A stretch of 64,000 bases of DNA from Manihot esculenta (taxonomy: Eukaryota; Streptophyta; Magnoliopsida; Malpighiales; Euphorbiaceae), in assembly GCF_001659605.2 (NCBI RefSeq), contig NC_035164.2, positions 22,238,500 through 22,302,499 on the forward strand. Direction: 5' to 3'. Positions 12,321 to 23,428 of this stretch are shown piece by piece (within the stretch, counting starts at the first letter, position 1; every line of letters starts with the position of its first letter). A model generated the notes under the pieces. That model was not told the DNA's origin and made no database searches. It saw nothing but the letters and a program-made list of their open reading frames with translations. The position numbers and the translations under genes are program-made.

Positions 12321-13098
12321 TTATTCTGATGGAGGTACTATACCTTCTAAAATCCATTCTTCTGGTAAAGTTATATCTTTCCATTGTATTGTTTTAGGTA
12401 TTACAGTATTTGTTTTAGTTAAATCTGTCTGTAAAAACCTTGTTTCTCCCTTTTTATGTTGTAATTTATATTTAATTCCAAATACTGAATTCATAGCTTT
12501 ATAATAGATTTTATATATTAATGCTATCGGGATAGATCCTTGTTTCATTTTATAATTATGAGTTTTAATTTCCAAGACTATACTGTCTAAAATATTTAAA
12601 TCATTTAATGATATTGTCATATCTGGATATATCTCAAAAGATATTGGTCATTCACTTAGACTGGTTTCTATAGATCCTAATAAAGAATCCTGAAAATTTA
12701 AAAATCTTGCATCTCTTACTACTGCTAAAATACTAGTATTTAATTCTTCTCTAGTTAAAGGTTTTATACCTACTTGAATTAGTCATATATGAATATACTT
12801 GTATTTTTTACTCCTATGATGATTTAATGTTTTTGATGATAAAAGTGTTATTTTCTCAAAAGGTTTGCTTAACTGAAAATCTCTTTATTATGTTTTTATT
12901 ACATAATCTGTTTTAAAAACATTAAACTTTGTGATTTTATAAATCTATTCCTTATCTACCTTAGGAATTTCCCACTCATCTATTGCTTTTACAAAATCTT
13001 CCAATATTAACTCATTTTTATTTATTACTCTTTTAATTTTTGAAGACTCTGAATCATCTGATTTTACTGTACTAGCTGATTTACTCAAAAAATGATCC
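12321..13098 (-). pseudogene. Pararetrovirus movement-protein-like region, degenerate
   Basis: Conceptual translation from the ATG near 13098 gives a Ser/Lys-rich N-terminus. A longer stretch resembling the 30K-type movement proteins of caulimovirids follows (short matches: LAVVRDARFL, FQDSLLGSIE, YKIYYKAMNS). Such proteins carry viral nucleoprotein through plasmodesmata. At least four in-frame stops interrupt the N-terminal half; the part 12620-12321 stays open for 99 residues. No complete functional frame exists. Confidence 0.65.
12769..12886 (-). repeat. Inverted-repeat arm A in the pararetrovirus
   Basis: About 118 bp that recurs in inverted orientation at 13311-13428 with few differences. 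The arm is part of the movement-protein region. Confidence 0.85.
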
Positions 13099-13250
13099 AT
13101 TTTTAAAAATATTGAATTATAACGTGATCACTGCTTGTTATACCCTATGACGCCCCAAAACTTTGGCTAAAACCGGTTCAGTTGGCATACTCAAAACATA
13201 CTCTTTGAAAATTTTTAAATAATGGATTCTTTCCCATGCAAATAACCTAT

Positions 13251-13263
13251 GGCTCTGATACCA
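13251..13263 (-). other. Primer binding site (tRNA-Met) of the pararetrovirus
   Basis: The minus strand reads TGGTATCAGAGCC, the primer site used by caulimovirids for minus-strand DNA synthesis. It lies about 150 bp before the first viral frame, which supports the viral interpretation. A gypsy or copia origin cannot be excluded from the site alone. Confidence 0.6.
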
Positions 13264-13520
13264 ATAGGGCGCATATCATTCTACCAAAAGTTTAAGCTTT
13301 TAGTAGAGGGAAAGAGATTTTCAATTAAGCAAACCTTTTGAGAAAATAACACTTTTATCATCAAAAACATTAAATCATCATAGGAGTAAAAAGTACAAGT
13401 ATATTCATATAGGACTAATTCAAGTAGGTTTTCCAATATTAACTCATTTTTATTTATTACTCTTTTAATTTCTGAAAACTCTGAATCGTCTGATTTTACT
13501 GTACTAGCTGATTCACACAA
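13264..13520. repeat. Rearranged pararetrovirus duplicate (inverted plus direct pieces)
   Basis: Positions 13311-13428 are an inverted copy of 12769-12886. Right beside it, 13432-13514 is a direct copy of 13000-13082, the N-terminal part of the movement-protein frame. Two pieces that lie about 115 bp apart in the parent are here joined with opposite polarity. The 79-codon frame on the minus strand at 13520-13281 is a chimera of these pieces, not a gene. Confidence 0.8.
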
Positions 13521-13540
13521 AAAAGGATATACTGATGATA

Positions 13541-15335
13541 TTTTATCACCAGAAGTTTTTCAAGTATATCAGTATTTATATATAATCAATTCTTATTTTG
13601 CTCAAATAAAGTATAATTTCAAATTGGTTCCAATTAAATTTTGAATTCAAAAATAATAAAATAAATTCAATTTAGTATATATTTTATTAAATTGATATAA
13701 TTTTTAATTCGATTTGAACTCTAAAAATGTGTATATGAGATTGCCGTTCAAAACCCAGACTTTCAATGAAAATTTTTTTTATGAACTTGCACCTTTAGCC
13801 GACTATAATCCTGCCCCAACGAAAAGAAAAATAATGCACCATAAAAAATTTATTAAATAATTTTGACATTTTAAATAAGATTATTAAAAGGATCATTACA
13901 AATAAAGGAAAAAGTGAGATTTCAATTTCACTGGCAGAAAATCACTTATTTAGATAAATTTAATTAAAATTATAATCTATTCAAATTTATTATATATTTA
14001 TAATTAATAATTTATTGAAATGTTTTTTAATAATAATCTATATTTGATCACTAGAGCATTGTTCTTGGTGAAATATAAACATATTTTTTTATCAATGTAT
14101 TTTAAATTGCATTTTCTCAAAGTTCATTAGAGTAAGGTACAACTAAAAGAGCTCACAGAGAACTAAAAATCAACACACCCAAAAGTTCATATAAATTAAA
14201 ATAAACAAGCCAAAAATCCATACAAATCAAACTAAAATCAAATTAAATAACTAAATTCGGTCCCAACATAAAAAATTCAACCAAAACCAACCAAGCAAAT
14301 AACTGACAGCTATGATCGCCACACTGCAACATAACTGATCCTTCACTGCCTTCACCGGAGCAAAGCACCAGAAAAATCTAGAATGGCCATACCACAATAG
14401 CAGACCAATAAAACCAAATGACCCAACAAACTAAAACTAAGCAAATGAAAATGACAACAGCAGCCGCTACTCTTCCGATCTCGCACCTCTGATCCAGCAC
14501 CGCAACCATCAAAGAACACAACATAAAATCAGAGAAAGAAAGAAACTCCAACACAACGGCAACAACAAAGAGAAAGAAAGCATGCAACAAGATCGGCATT
14601 CAGAAAAAATAAAGAAAACTACCTCCAACAATAGCAAATCAAGGATAGAGACGCAGCAAAGCTCAGCCGGAGACGGCCAGAGAGAGCGGTAGCCACCGGA
14701 CGTAGCCGTGCAGTCCCAAAGTTATCGACATCATACATGCAAAGAAGTGCACTCAGAAGCCGAAATCAAAGAAGTCTTGAAAAGCAGACCCAAATATGAG
14801 CTCCCTCACTAAAGGAACGTCGAACCCGCAAATAGAAAAACTAAAAGTGAAAAGAAAACAAAGAATCGTAAAAAAAGTCAGTAATTTTATTTCTATAATT
14901 CAACTGTTCAATACTTAAATCGTAATGAGCTATTCTCAGATAATAAATAAAAGTCTTAATGGTAAAAAAAAAAAATCATATCCTTTTAAATTTGTTATGA
15001 TTACATCCTATATATTTTTTTTATCAATTAAACTCTAACTTTTTAAAATTGTTAAAAATGCACCTAGCTGTCACTTGTATCATTAGAAATTAAAGGAATA
15101 TCTATATATTTTTTTGCGAATTAAATTTTATATTTTTAATATCTGATCAAATACATCCTACCGTTACCTATATAGTTGGAGATTTACAAAATTATCAAGT
15201 TATCATTTTTTACTATTAAATGTATTTAAAAATTACTATTTATATTATTATTTATTAATAATAGTTAATGAGGTATTTTTTCATATCTTGTGTTTTTTAG
15301 TGACAAGGAGCAATGGGGTTGCCTTCTTCAAAAAA
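13541..15335. other. AT-rich intergenic DNA with a possible LINE tail
   Basis: No credible gene. The part at about 14080-14890 is less AT-rich. Read on the minus strand it runs from a GC-rich stretch (GGCCGTCTCCGG near 14670) into T-rich text, and ends in ACATTGATAAAAAAAT near 14090. That resembles the untranslated tail of plant L1-type LINEs, but no LINE coding sequence is visible, so it is left unnamed. Confidence 0.3.
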
Positions 15336-15339
15336 GGTT

Positions 15340-15775
15340 AAGGAGCATTCATTGAAGGCCATAAGGCGGGTTCCGCCAAGCCAGAAGACCGAGCTTTGAT
15401 CCTAATAATCAAGGCGTTCATGCTAGATTATAAGGCAGGTTCTGCTAGGCCAGAAGACTAGGCACTGGTCCCACTAAGCAAGGCATTCATACCAAGCCAC
15501 AAGGAGGCTTCTGCCAGGCCAGAAGACTGGGCATTGGTCCCAATAATTATGGCATTCATGTCAGACCACAAGAAAGGTTTCGCCAGGCCAGAACACTGGG
15601 TGTTGGTCCCACTAAACAAGGCATTCATGCCAGGTCATAAGGCGGATTCCGCTAGGCTAGAAGACAGAGCGTTGGTCCCAATAATCAAGGCACTCATGCC
15701 AGGCTACAAGGCCGGTTCTACTAAGTCAAAAGACGGAGCATTGGTCCTACTAAACAATGCATTCATGCTAGGCCA
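15340..15775 (+). repeat. 69-bp tandem repeat, left part
   Basis: Units begin with AAGGCATTCATGC at about 15411, 15480, 15549, 15618, 15687 and 15756, an exact 69-bp spacing. Each contains a GCCAGGCCAGAAGAC-like core and a GGTCCCA box. Since 69 is a multiple of three, a frame stays open through several units (15534-15857), but it ends in the adjacent LTR and is not considered a gene. The array continues at 17383 on the other side of an inserted solo LTR. It probably belongs to the Tat-like element to its right. Confidence 0.85.
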
Positions 15776-17382
15776 TGATAGAGCATATTTTAGTCCATAT
15801 TATCATGATCTTATTGATGCTTATTTACACCTTTTCTACCTAATTTTGTGGTTTTAATAATGTTTTGCAGATATTAGGTGTAAAGAGACAATCAAGAGAA
15901 AATGCTCTCAAAACTGCCAAAAAGTCTCAAATCTGGAAAAACCACCTTCGGAAGCACCTTCGACGGCCGAAAGTCTCGTCCAGAGCCGAAAGCCACCCAT
16001 CTTCAGCAGCACCTTCGGCGGCCGAAAGTTTGCTCCAGAGCCGAAAGTCCAGGTTCCGAAAACAAGTTTAGGCGGCCGAAAGTCCCCCCTAATTGCCTCT
16101 TCCTTATTCAAGAAGCCAAATCTTGAAGATCACATGTTTTCCACTTCATGCCATACACATTCAAAATTCAAAAAGAGGCTCCACCTTCCTCTTTAGTGCA
16201 TGAGTGGCAAAAATAATGTGAAGGAAACTTCTTGGACACACTTAGGCAGCAATTAAAAGACCAAAAAGTCTTTGCAATTTCACACATGCACCTAGAAGAC
16301 ACATATAAGACTAAGGGCACTTTGGGAAACCTCAAAAAGATGCATGGACACCCAAGAAACCCTAGGCAGCCTCCCAAGACTTATTTAAAGGTCTTATGAA
16401 GACAAGAAGTAGCAGATTTTTAGACTTGAAGAACTCAATCACCACCAAGGTTCGGCAGCCGCTCTCCTCCACCTTCGGCCGTCGGTTCCTCCTTCCTTCT
16501 TCTCTTCTTCTACTTTTCTATTTTGGTTCAGCCATGAGTGGCTGAAACCCTTAATTCTAGTTGAAGTTTGGTTGAAACTAAGGTTGTTTAAAGGGTTGTG
16601 AGATCTGAACATAAAGTGTTTGCTTTTGGTTTGTTCAATATTCATGCAATTGTGTGCTTAATTCTAAGATTGCTTTGTTGTTTTGATCAAATTGGCCACT
16701 TGATTCTTGATTGCAAAGTTAATTGATTGTTAGTTGGGATATTTGTCAGTCCGTAATTGCTGGAAATATTCTGACCTAAGAACACTTGGTGTAAAAACTA
16801 AGGAATTGTATGATCTAGCATCATCTTCATGCGTTTGGAGTAGCTAGGATTGGGTCTCTCTCATTCTTTATGCAATTGACAATTGTTTTGATGTCTAAGG
16901 CCCAATGACGTTCCTTGGCAATTTGTTAATTAGTAATTGATTAGAGGACGTTCCCTAATTGATTTAATCATAAGGAGAGACATGGTGGTGAGAAGCGTTT
17001 TCCACTCCTATAACTAATCTATTGAACCAATCAAGAGAACATAAGTTTCAATGGTCAACCCAAACAACCAAAGTGGATCCATATCTTCAACTAGACCTTT
17101 CTCATATTGATTTCCTCTTTTATTTTGATTACTTGCTGTTTTAATTGCTTTCAATAGTTGTTAGTCAAATCAATCTCAAAACCCCCCTTTTACTTTATTG
17201 CACTTTGTTATTGATCTGCCTTCAGTTACTTACCTCCAATTATGCTTTCAGTTGATCTTGTTTGAGAAAAATAGATAAGTATTTAATTCTCTGTGGATTC
17301 GATCCTTTACCACTATCTGCAGTTGTAAAATTGTTGATAACCGTAGAGGTTATTTTTGACCGGCTTCGACAATCGCGAGTCA
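15776..17382 (+). mobile_element. Athila-type solo LTR, 1607 bp, TSD GGCCA
   Basis: Begins TGATAGAGCA and ends CGCGAGTCA. It is flanked by perfect 5-bp duplications GGCCA at 15771-15775 and 17383-17387. It matches the LTRs at 57515-59146 and 59282-61140 in opposite orientation. No internal region is present, so it is a solo LTR left by LTR-LTR recombination. A hairpin-unit array (CGGCGGCCGAAAG with CCAGAGCCGAAAG) lies at about 15945-16085, and a TATA-like TTATTTAAAGG lies at about 16380. It split the 69-bp repeat array. Confidence 0.92.
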
Positions 17383-17510
17383 GGCCACAAGGCGGGTTCT
17401 GCCATGCTAGAAGACCGAGCGTTAGTCCCACTAAAAGTATTCATGCTGGGCCACAAGGCGGATTTCACCAGGCAAGAAGATCGGGTGTTAGTCCCATGTA
17501 AAAATTTTGA
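17383..17510 (+). repeat. 69-bp tandem repeat, right part
   Basis: Continues the array interrupted by the solo LTR. Units with GCCACAAGGCGGGTT and AAGACCGAGCGTTAGTCCC follow at roughly 69-bp spacing, and more degenerate pieces run to about 17620. Confidence 0.75.
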
Positions 17511-17827
17511 AGGCATTTAAGGCCTAAAGCAACAAGAAGGGTGTTTGCGATCAGGTGTTAGCCTTAAGTTTATAAGAAATCCTATAAGGTATCTCAGACC
17601 TAAGGCAGACATCCGCTAGGCTATGTGTCCGAGTTTAACCCTGTTGTTCAAAAGTTTTCAATTTATTTATTTTATCACCACCATGATGGTCGGGTGTTAA
17701 TCTTTTAGCAGTCTTTTAAAAGAAATCATTTAATTCTGGTTGACAATGATGAGACGAGATTTATGGTTGAATACTGATCATATGGAACTGTTAAAATAAA
17801 ATATTTTTCATTCAAATAGAAAGAGTA

Positions 17828-19771
17828 TTATAGGGCAGGAGGGACACCATTAGTTGCCTCCTCCTGAGCTTTTGTTATAGGTTCATCATTGGCTATTGCA
17901 GTAAAAGCCGGGCCAGAAGGGTTGTCTTCAATTATCCCTTCTTCGTCCCGCCCATCCTCATCCTCATCCTCTTTATCAGGGAAGATATCACCAATCCAGG
18001 AGAATTCCTCTGCAGGCAAACGCCTGAGAAGTTCCTTCTTGACGGAGTCTTGGCCTTGTAAGAACATCTCCCCACCCTGGGCTACAATCTCTTGAAGTTT
18101 TGCTTCAAGCTCAGCAATCCTGGTAGAGGCGACCCAGGCCTCCTCAGCCTGAGACTGCAGTTCCATCACTTGGCAATGAAGTAGGGTAACTTGATCCTCA
18201 GCACTCTTTACCCAATTCTCAAGGGCTAGCATGGAGGCATTGGCCTCACCCAGCTAAGATTAGAGCTTGTTTATTGACTCTAGAGTCTCCTTTATGGTGC
18301 CTTTCACCTCATCAACCCAAGTCTTCAGCCTTGAGCACTCCTCTACCAGGAGTCTTCTATCCGTCTCTTGAGTCCCGAACTCCAACCTCAGGACTTTATT
18401 ATGCTCTTTGGCCATATAGGCACAGAGGGCACTCTTCAAGGCAGAATGCATGACGTTGTCAAAAGTTCATCTATCTCGACCTCATTTAGGCGACGACGGT
18501 CCCTAAGCCTTAGAGCATTCTTTGTTAATAGAATGCCAGGTTGGGATCTTCAAGGAGAGAAGGTATTTGGGTTAGCGCCAACGTCAGGCATTAGATGCTA
18601 GGAGGCCATAAAGAATCAACCCCCATGTTCGCAGGGCTCAGTAGAAGTGGAGACTAATGTAGAAGGCTAAAAAATAGGGACAGCTGTAACAACATCCCTT
18701 ACAGAAGACTTCAGCTGTGAAAGGGTCAGCTCTTTTATTGCTGCAATTGGTGGAGAAGGTGGAAGCCTGATTACTTCTTCAGCTCAGCAAGCACGCTTGG
18801 GAGAGGGATCGATTGCCCCAACAACAGCATTGCCCTTACGGGCAGTACGAGCTGCTTTAGCAAATTTGTTCTTCTTTCCAGCCATATCTGAACAGAACAA
18901 AAAGTGAATAAGTAAGGTAGTTTGAAGTATAAGAGAATGCAGAAAGAAAAATACCCTGCTCGCTTGCTAGGGAGGTGTTTTTTCCAAGACGAGGAAAGCT
19001 GGGCAGGTGAGAAACCTGAGCCTAGTTCGCCTGAAAAAGGCTCTGCCAAGATAGGACGACATTCCTCACCACCTTGGTAATATCCATTTTCTTTGAGGAC
19101 TTAGCTATCATCAAAAGAAAGTCTAAAACCTCATCCTCATCCCTTTGCGACTAGACCCCATCCTTCCTCAACTCCACCCATAGGTTCCAGCTCATTCGGA
19201 GGCGCCCGATACCCCCGAATGTCCGGTGATAGAGGATAAAAAACTTTTTTTCCATCATTTCAATGAAGAAGGTATCTAGTTAAATATCGTCTGTCGTTTT
19301 GCCCACTAAAAAATCAGAACTCTTCACTTTTGCGAGTATCCAGCTAGTACAGCTGGGAGAAGAGGGTCACGCTCAACTCGATGTTGTTATTAAGACAAAC
19401 AAACCGGAAGGCCACCAAGATTCTCTAGCCATTAGGATGCAGTTGGGCAACTGCAAGTTTATGAAATCGGACCTCAACAAAAAATGGGTCCATAGGGAAC
19501 CGAAGACCCACCTTTAGATGCTCTTCGTAGATTATGATAGTATCTTCTGCAGGGATCTGGTTAGTCACGCGAACGCCTGAGGAAGGAGCAAAAACACGGA
19601 AAGTCTCTCTAGAAATTTGGTATTGGTCGTGAAGACGATCTATATCTTACTCCGTTAGTATGGAGGAACGTCACTGATCAGACTACCCTTGCTTTTGGGA
19701 GCCATCCTCATGGAACAAAGGGGGTAGGGGCGCAAATGGGACCGTTAGAGGAGAAGCTTCAAGTGGAGCTT
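17828..19771 (-). pseudogene. Broken ORF of a Tat-like gypsy element ('gypsy-type transposase' family)
   Basis: Minus-strand conceptual translation from an ATG near 19771 (MEAPLEASPLTV) passes through short matches to a plant family often annotated 'putative transposase, gypsy type'. Examples are RILVAFRFVCLNNN near 19400 and YPLSPDIRGYRAPPNELEP near 19220. A coiled-coil part follows at about 18451-18260. The last open piece (18232-17828, 134 residues) has heptads, LRRLPAEEFSWIGDIFP and an acidic tail (DKEDEDEDGRDEEG). Multiple stops and frame changes break it. Such ORFs accompany Tat/Ogre-lineage gypsy elements; their function is unknown. Assignment is from recollection, not a search. Confidence 0.55.
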
Positions 19772-20149
19772 CCATTGAGAGTAAGAGAACTAGAGAAAGT
19801 ATTCCTATTCATTCTAGAGAGAAAAAGAAAACAGAAATTACCATGAAAGGAAGGAGAGTATAAATGAGAAAGAAGGAGTGACTGAACCTTTCTAAAAGCA
19901 AAGGTGACGGTTGTGAGCAAAAGTGATGTTTGGAGAAGAATTGGATTCTTATAAGACGGTTTTAATGGCAAGTTTTAAATATAGATCGAGAAATGGGGCA
20001 ACCATCATTGAAGAGCTAGATAGGCAAAACGGCGTGAGTAGGGAAATACCAATCTCAATGAGCTGCTTGCCCCAGATTGTGAGAAATAACTGTCAACTTC
20101 AAATATGAAGAATTGAAGACCAGCGATGGGATCTCTGATGCTACACAAC

Positions 20150-20680
20150 AATCGCTCAAAGTAAGCCATGAACTTTCACCACAAAATAAGGTCACATGGC
20201 AAAGATCTGATAAGTGAGTAACACGATCCCACCCGAAAAAAGAAAGACTCGAACATTTTAATACTCGGTTCATCATCAAGACTCGCCCTCTCTTGGATAG
20301 GTCCAATCTAGGCATAAAATTACCATTGGCAAACACAATCCAGCGGACTCCCGTTACGCCTGTAATCATGGGATCTCCAACCAATTAATCTAGCTAGATC
20401 TCTTATCAGTTAGTCGGTCACATCATTGTTGGATTATCAGAAAATGCTATATTTATCTCTATTTTCTGACAATGTAAAAGTAAAACGATTACAGAGGTAA
20501 ATGGACACAATTCTTACACAATTACACTTAAGTTCTAAAGCAATTCCTCTCATTGCCCTATTTACCAATTTACTAACCTGAGCGTTGGAGTAGCTGTCGT
20601 GAACACCTACCACCTCACATTCTCTTTCTTACAAGATTGACCAATTACAACATGCTTTACATTCGGCTGCATTAGCTACT
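20150..20680. repeat. LTR-like fragment of the Tat-like element
   Basis: Text around TTGGATTATCAGAAAATG, GAGTAGCTGTCGTGAACACC and GACCAATTACAA has a clear diverged relative at 44700-45160, in the same order and spacing. It lies just outside the broken ORF at 17828-19771, where an LTR would be expected. The ends cannot be fixed. Confidence 0.45.
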
Positions 20681-22642
20681 ATTTAGCATTATTTTTAAAA
20701 TTATCGTTAAGAAAATAATCTTATTAAATATATTAGTTATGAAATATTAAAAAATAATTTAGAATAACACCTAATATGATTCAACTTAAAAATATCAAAA
20801 ATAAGAAAATAATTTTTTTAAGATTTTTTTAAATTATTCATTTAACTCTCAAGTATAATGCTAATCTGTCACTTTTTTTTAAATTATATTCATATTTAGA
20901 ATAGATTTAAAAAAATTAATAATATATTGATTAAGTGTTTTATTGTCTAACCTGACTTGATTAAATAACTAAAAGAATATGTAATTTATCTGAAATCATA
21001 GATTTGAGTTTCTGTTTCTCTGCCTCTTGAAAAATTATTAATAAAATAGATAATTAAAAAAAAAATCTTGTACTTTTAATTTTATTGTAATTTTATTCTA
21101 AACTTTTAAATTATTATCGATTTATTTTAAAATTTATTGATGTAGCAAGTGACACGTAATAATTTTATTAATTTTTAATTATATAAATATGGTAGAGTAT
21201 AATTGAAATAATTTTGAAAGGTAAGAATTTAATCAGTAAAAAAAAATAAAAATATAATTATAATATAATAAAAATATAAAAAAATTTTATCATTAACTCT
21301 AAATAAAAATTACACTAAGAGATTAAAAAAAGTTTAAAAAATCAAAATACAATAATTAAAAAATTAATATTTAAAAAAAAAAAAACAGAGGAATTTTTTT
21401 TTAACTGGAAACTGAGGAATTTATAATGCTAATTTTAACAGAAGCTAATATATTAATTTACCCTTTAAAATTTGGTTGTTAGCCAACACACATCTACACA
21501 TATAAAAAAATCAATTATCAATTGTTGGCAACAGCTCATACGTTTTTTTCCCCATTGTCTCTCTCATTATTTTCTGTCTTTTCAATTTATGTTTTTTGTT
21601 TTTCTTTCCTGTTGGGTTCATAGTAGAAACAACTCAACGCGGAAATTCAGGCAAAAAATATAACGCGGAAAAGGCAGCCCTACAGCTCCAACTGCATTTA
21701 TGGAAATGCTTTTTTAATAATAATTTATATTTATTATTTAATTTTTATATTATAAAAAAATCACTTATTAGTTTTTTTAAAATATATTAAAAAACTTATG
21801 ATATTTTAAAAAATTTATTAATTAATTTTTTTTATTAATTTTAAGAAATTAATTGATAGATTTTTTATATAATTGATAAATTAATTAATAAATATTTTCA
21901 AATCATAAGAAACAATATTAAAATACTTATAAAAAAATTAATTAATAGATATTTTTAGAATATTTAAATATATTTTTAAAAATTAAGAGGTTAATTAATA
22001 ATTTTTTTATAATATAAAGATTAAATAATAATTTTTTTAAAAAAATCTTTGATTCTTAAAAAATCTCATGATGTTAATTTTTTTCTAGGAAAAAAAAAGA
22101 GCTTTCAATGCGTTAATTTAATGAGTTGAGAAAATTCTGTTTAAAACGTTTAAAGACATTTGAGAAGTAGAGTAAAATAATTCTTTTTCTTTTTTACGTT
22201 TTTCATAATTTTTAAACTTTAATATTTTTATTTAAAAATAGAAAAAAAATTACTATATTTAAAATTTTAATCAAAAAATTCTCTCAAATCCTATTTTTGA
22301 TTTTTTTAAGAAAAAACTGTAAAAACTTTATTTTATCCGTCAAACTTTTAAAATTTCTAAAACTTTAAAAAAATTGAATTTTTTTTTAAATTTTTGTGTT
22401 TGGTAAAATTAATACTATAAGAATTCAATTATCTTGAATTCTAGTGAGAATTGATTTTGAATTAAATGTAAATCTTATCAAAATTATTAAAATTTTGTAA
22501 AAAATAATTTCACCTAAATCAAAATTATTTAATTAATTTTAATTTTAAATTTATTTCTTACTTTTAAATAATAATTACTTTTTACAAAAATTATTTTAAT
22601 TTAATACTGACTATTAATATTTGATATATTTATAATTAATAT
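20681..22642. other. AT-rich intergenic DNA
   Basis: Dominated by A/T runs. No coding frame above about 65 residues, no RNA gene and no clear repeat structure was recognised. Confidence 0.6.
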
Positions 22643-22651
22643 TAAAATTTA

Positions 22652-23419
22652 GAGAGATTTATAATTTAGTCCCTAATTATTGTCATTATTAACAAATCAG
22701 TCCCTATATTTTTAAAAACCTATTAAAATGTTTTTATATTTTCTTTCCTTCAACAAAATAGCTCTTCTATTCTCTTTTCGTTAAAATTAGATCAAGAAGG
22801 AGAGAGAAAATTTTTAAAATCCAATTTTACCCTCAAATAAAACCATCTGTATAGTCTTGGATATTGTTATTATTAACAAATTAGTCCTTACATTTTCAAA
22901 AATCTATTAAAACGTTTTTATCTTTTTTCATATATATTAAAACGTCCTTATCGTTTCTTTCCATCAATGAAATAGTTCTTATCTTTTCTCATAACTATTA
23001 AAACGTCTTTATCGTTTCTTTCCGTCAACGAAATAATCCCTCCTCATCGTTTCTTTCCGTCAACGAAATCATCCCTTCCTATATTTTTAAAAATCTATTA
23101 AAACGTTCTTATCGTTTTTTTTTGTCAACAAAATAATCCCTATCTTTTCTCACATCTATTAAAACATTCTTATTGTTTTTTTTATCAACGAAATAGTCCT
23201 TATCTTTTCTCTCCTTCTCCTCCTCCTCCGACTTCGAAGAAGAAGAAGAAAGAATTGATGAAGAATAAAATAAGGAAGGAGGTGGAAAAGAATAAGGGAT
23301 AATTTAGTTTTTTACTATATTTTTAACGGCAAAAATAGACGACTATTTCGTTGACGGAGAGAAAAAAATAAGAACGTTTTAATAATAGCAATACCCAGGG
23401 ACTAAATTGTAAATTTTCC
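22652..23419. mobile_element. Mutator-like MITE, 768 bp, 9-bp TSD
   Basis: The ends are inverted repeats: the left reads GAGAGATTTATAATTTAGTC and the right, reverse-complemented, reads GGAAAATTTACAATTTAGTC, both continuing into CCCT. Perfect 9-bp duplications TAAAATTTA flank it at 22643-22651 and 23420-23428, the target size typical of Mutator-like elements. There is no transposase frame, so it is non-autonomous. The interior is built of degenerate repeats of ATTAAAACGTTCTTATCG and TTTCCGTCAACGAAATAG phrases (about 22690-23210). Confidence 0.78.
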
Positions 23420-23428
23420 TAAAATTTA

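Larger units (their letters stand above)
10324..13263 (-). mobile_element. Endogenous pararetrovirus (Caulimoviridae-like) fragment
   Basis: AT-rich viral fossil on the minus strand. It starts with a tRNA-Met primer binding site (TGGTATCAGAGCC, 13251-13263), followed by a leader, a movement-protein-like region (13098-12321), a Lys/Glu/Ser-rich linker (about 12060-11070) and a coat-protein-like region (11021 to about 10330). It is then cut by the Tekay-2 LTR. Order and content fit the fused MP-CP-protease-RT polyprotein plan of petuviruses and florendoviruses, which are common fossils in angiosperm genomes. The polymerase half would lie beyond the nested Tekay elements, left of the window. Many in-frame stops show it is defunct. 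Family assignment is from memory of these proteins and was not searched. Confidence 0.72.

Noticed and set aside
13251..13263. tRNA-like sequences (GGCTCTGATACCA) at 5481, 8173, 13251 and 41797
   Set aside because: These are primer binding sites complementary to the tRNA 3' end; no cloverleaf or full-length tRNA gene surrounds them.
15534..15857. 107-codon frame through the 69-bp repeats
   Set aside because: Open only because the unit length is a multiple of three; it lacks an upstream gene context and ends inside an inserted LTR.
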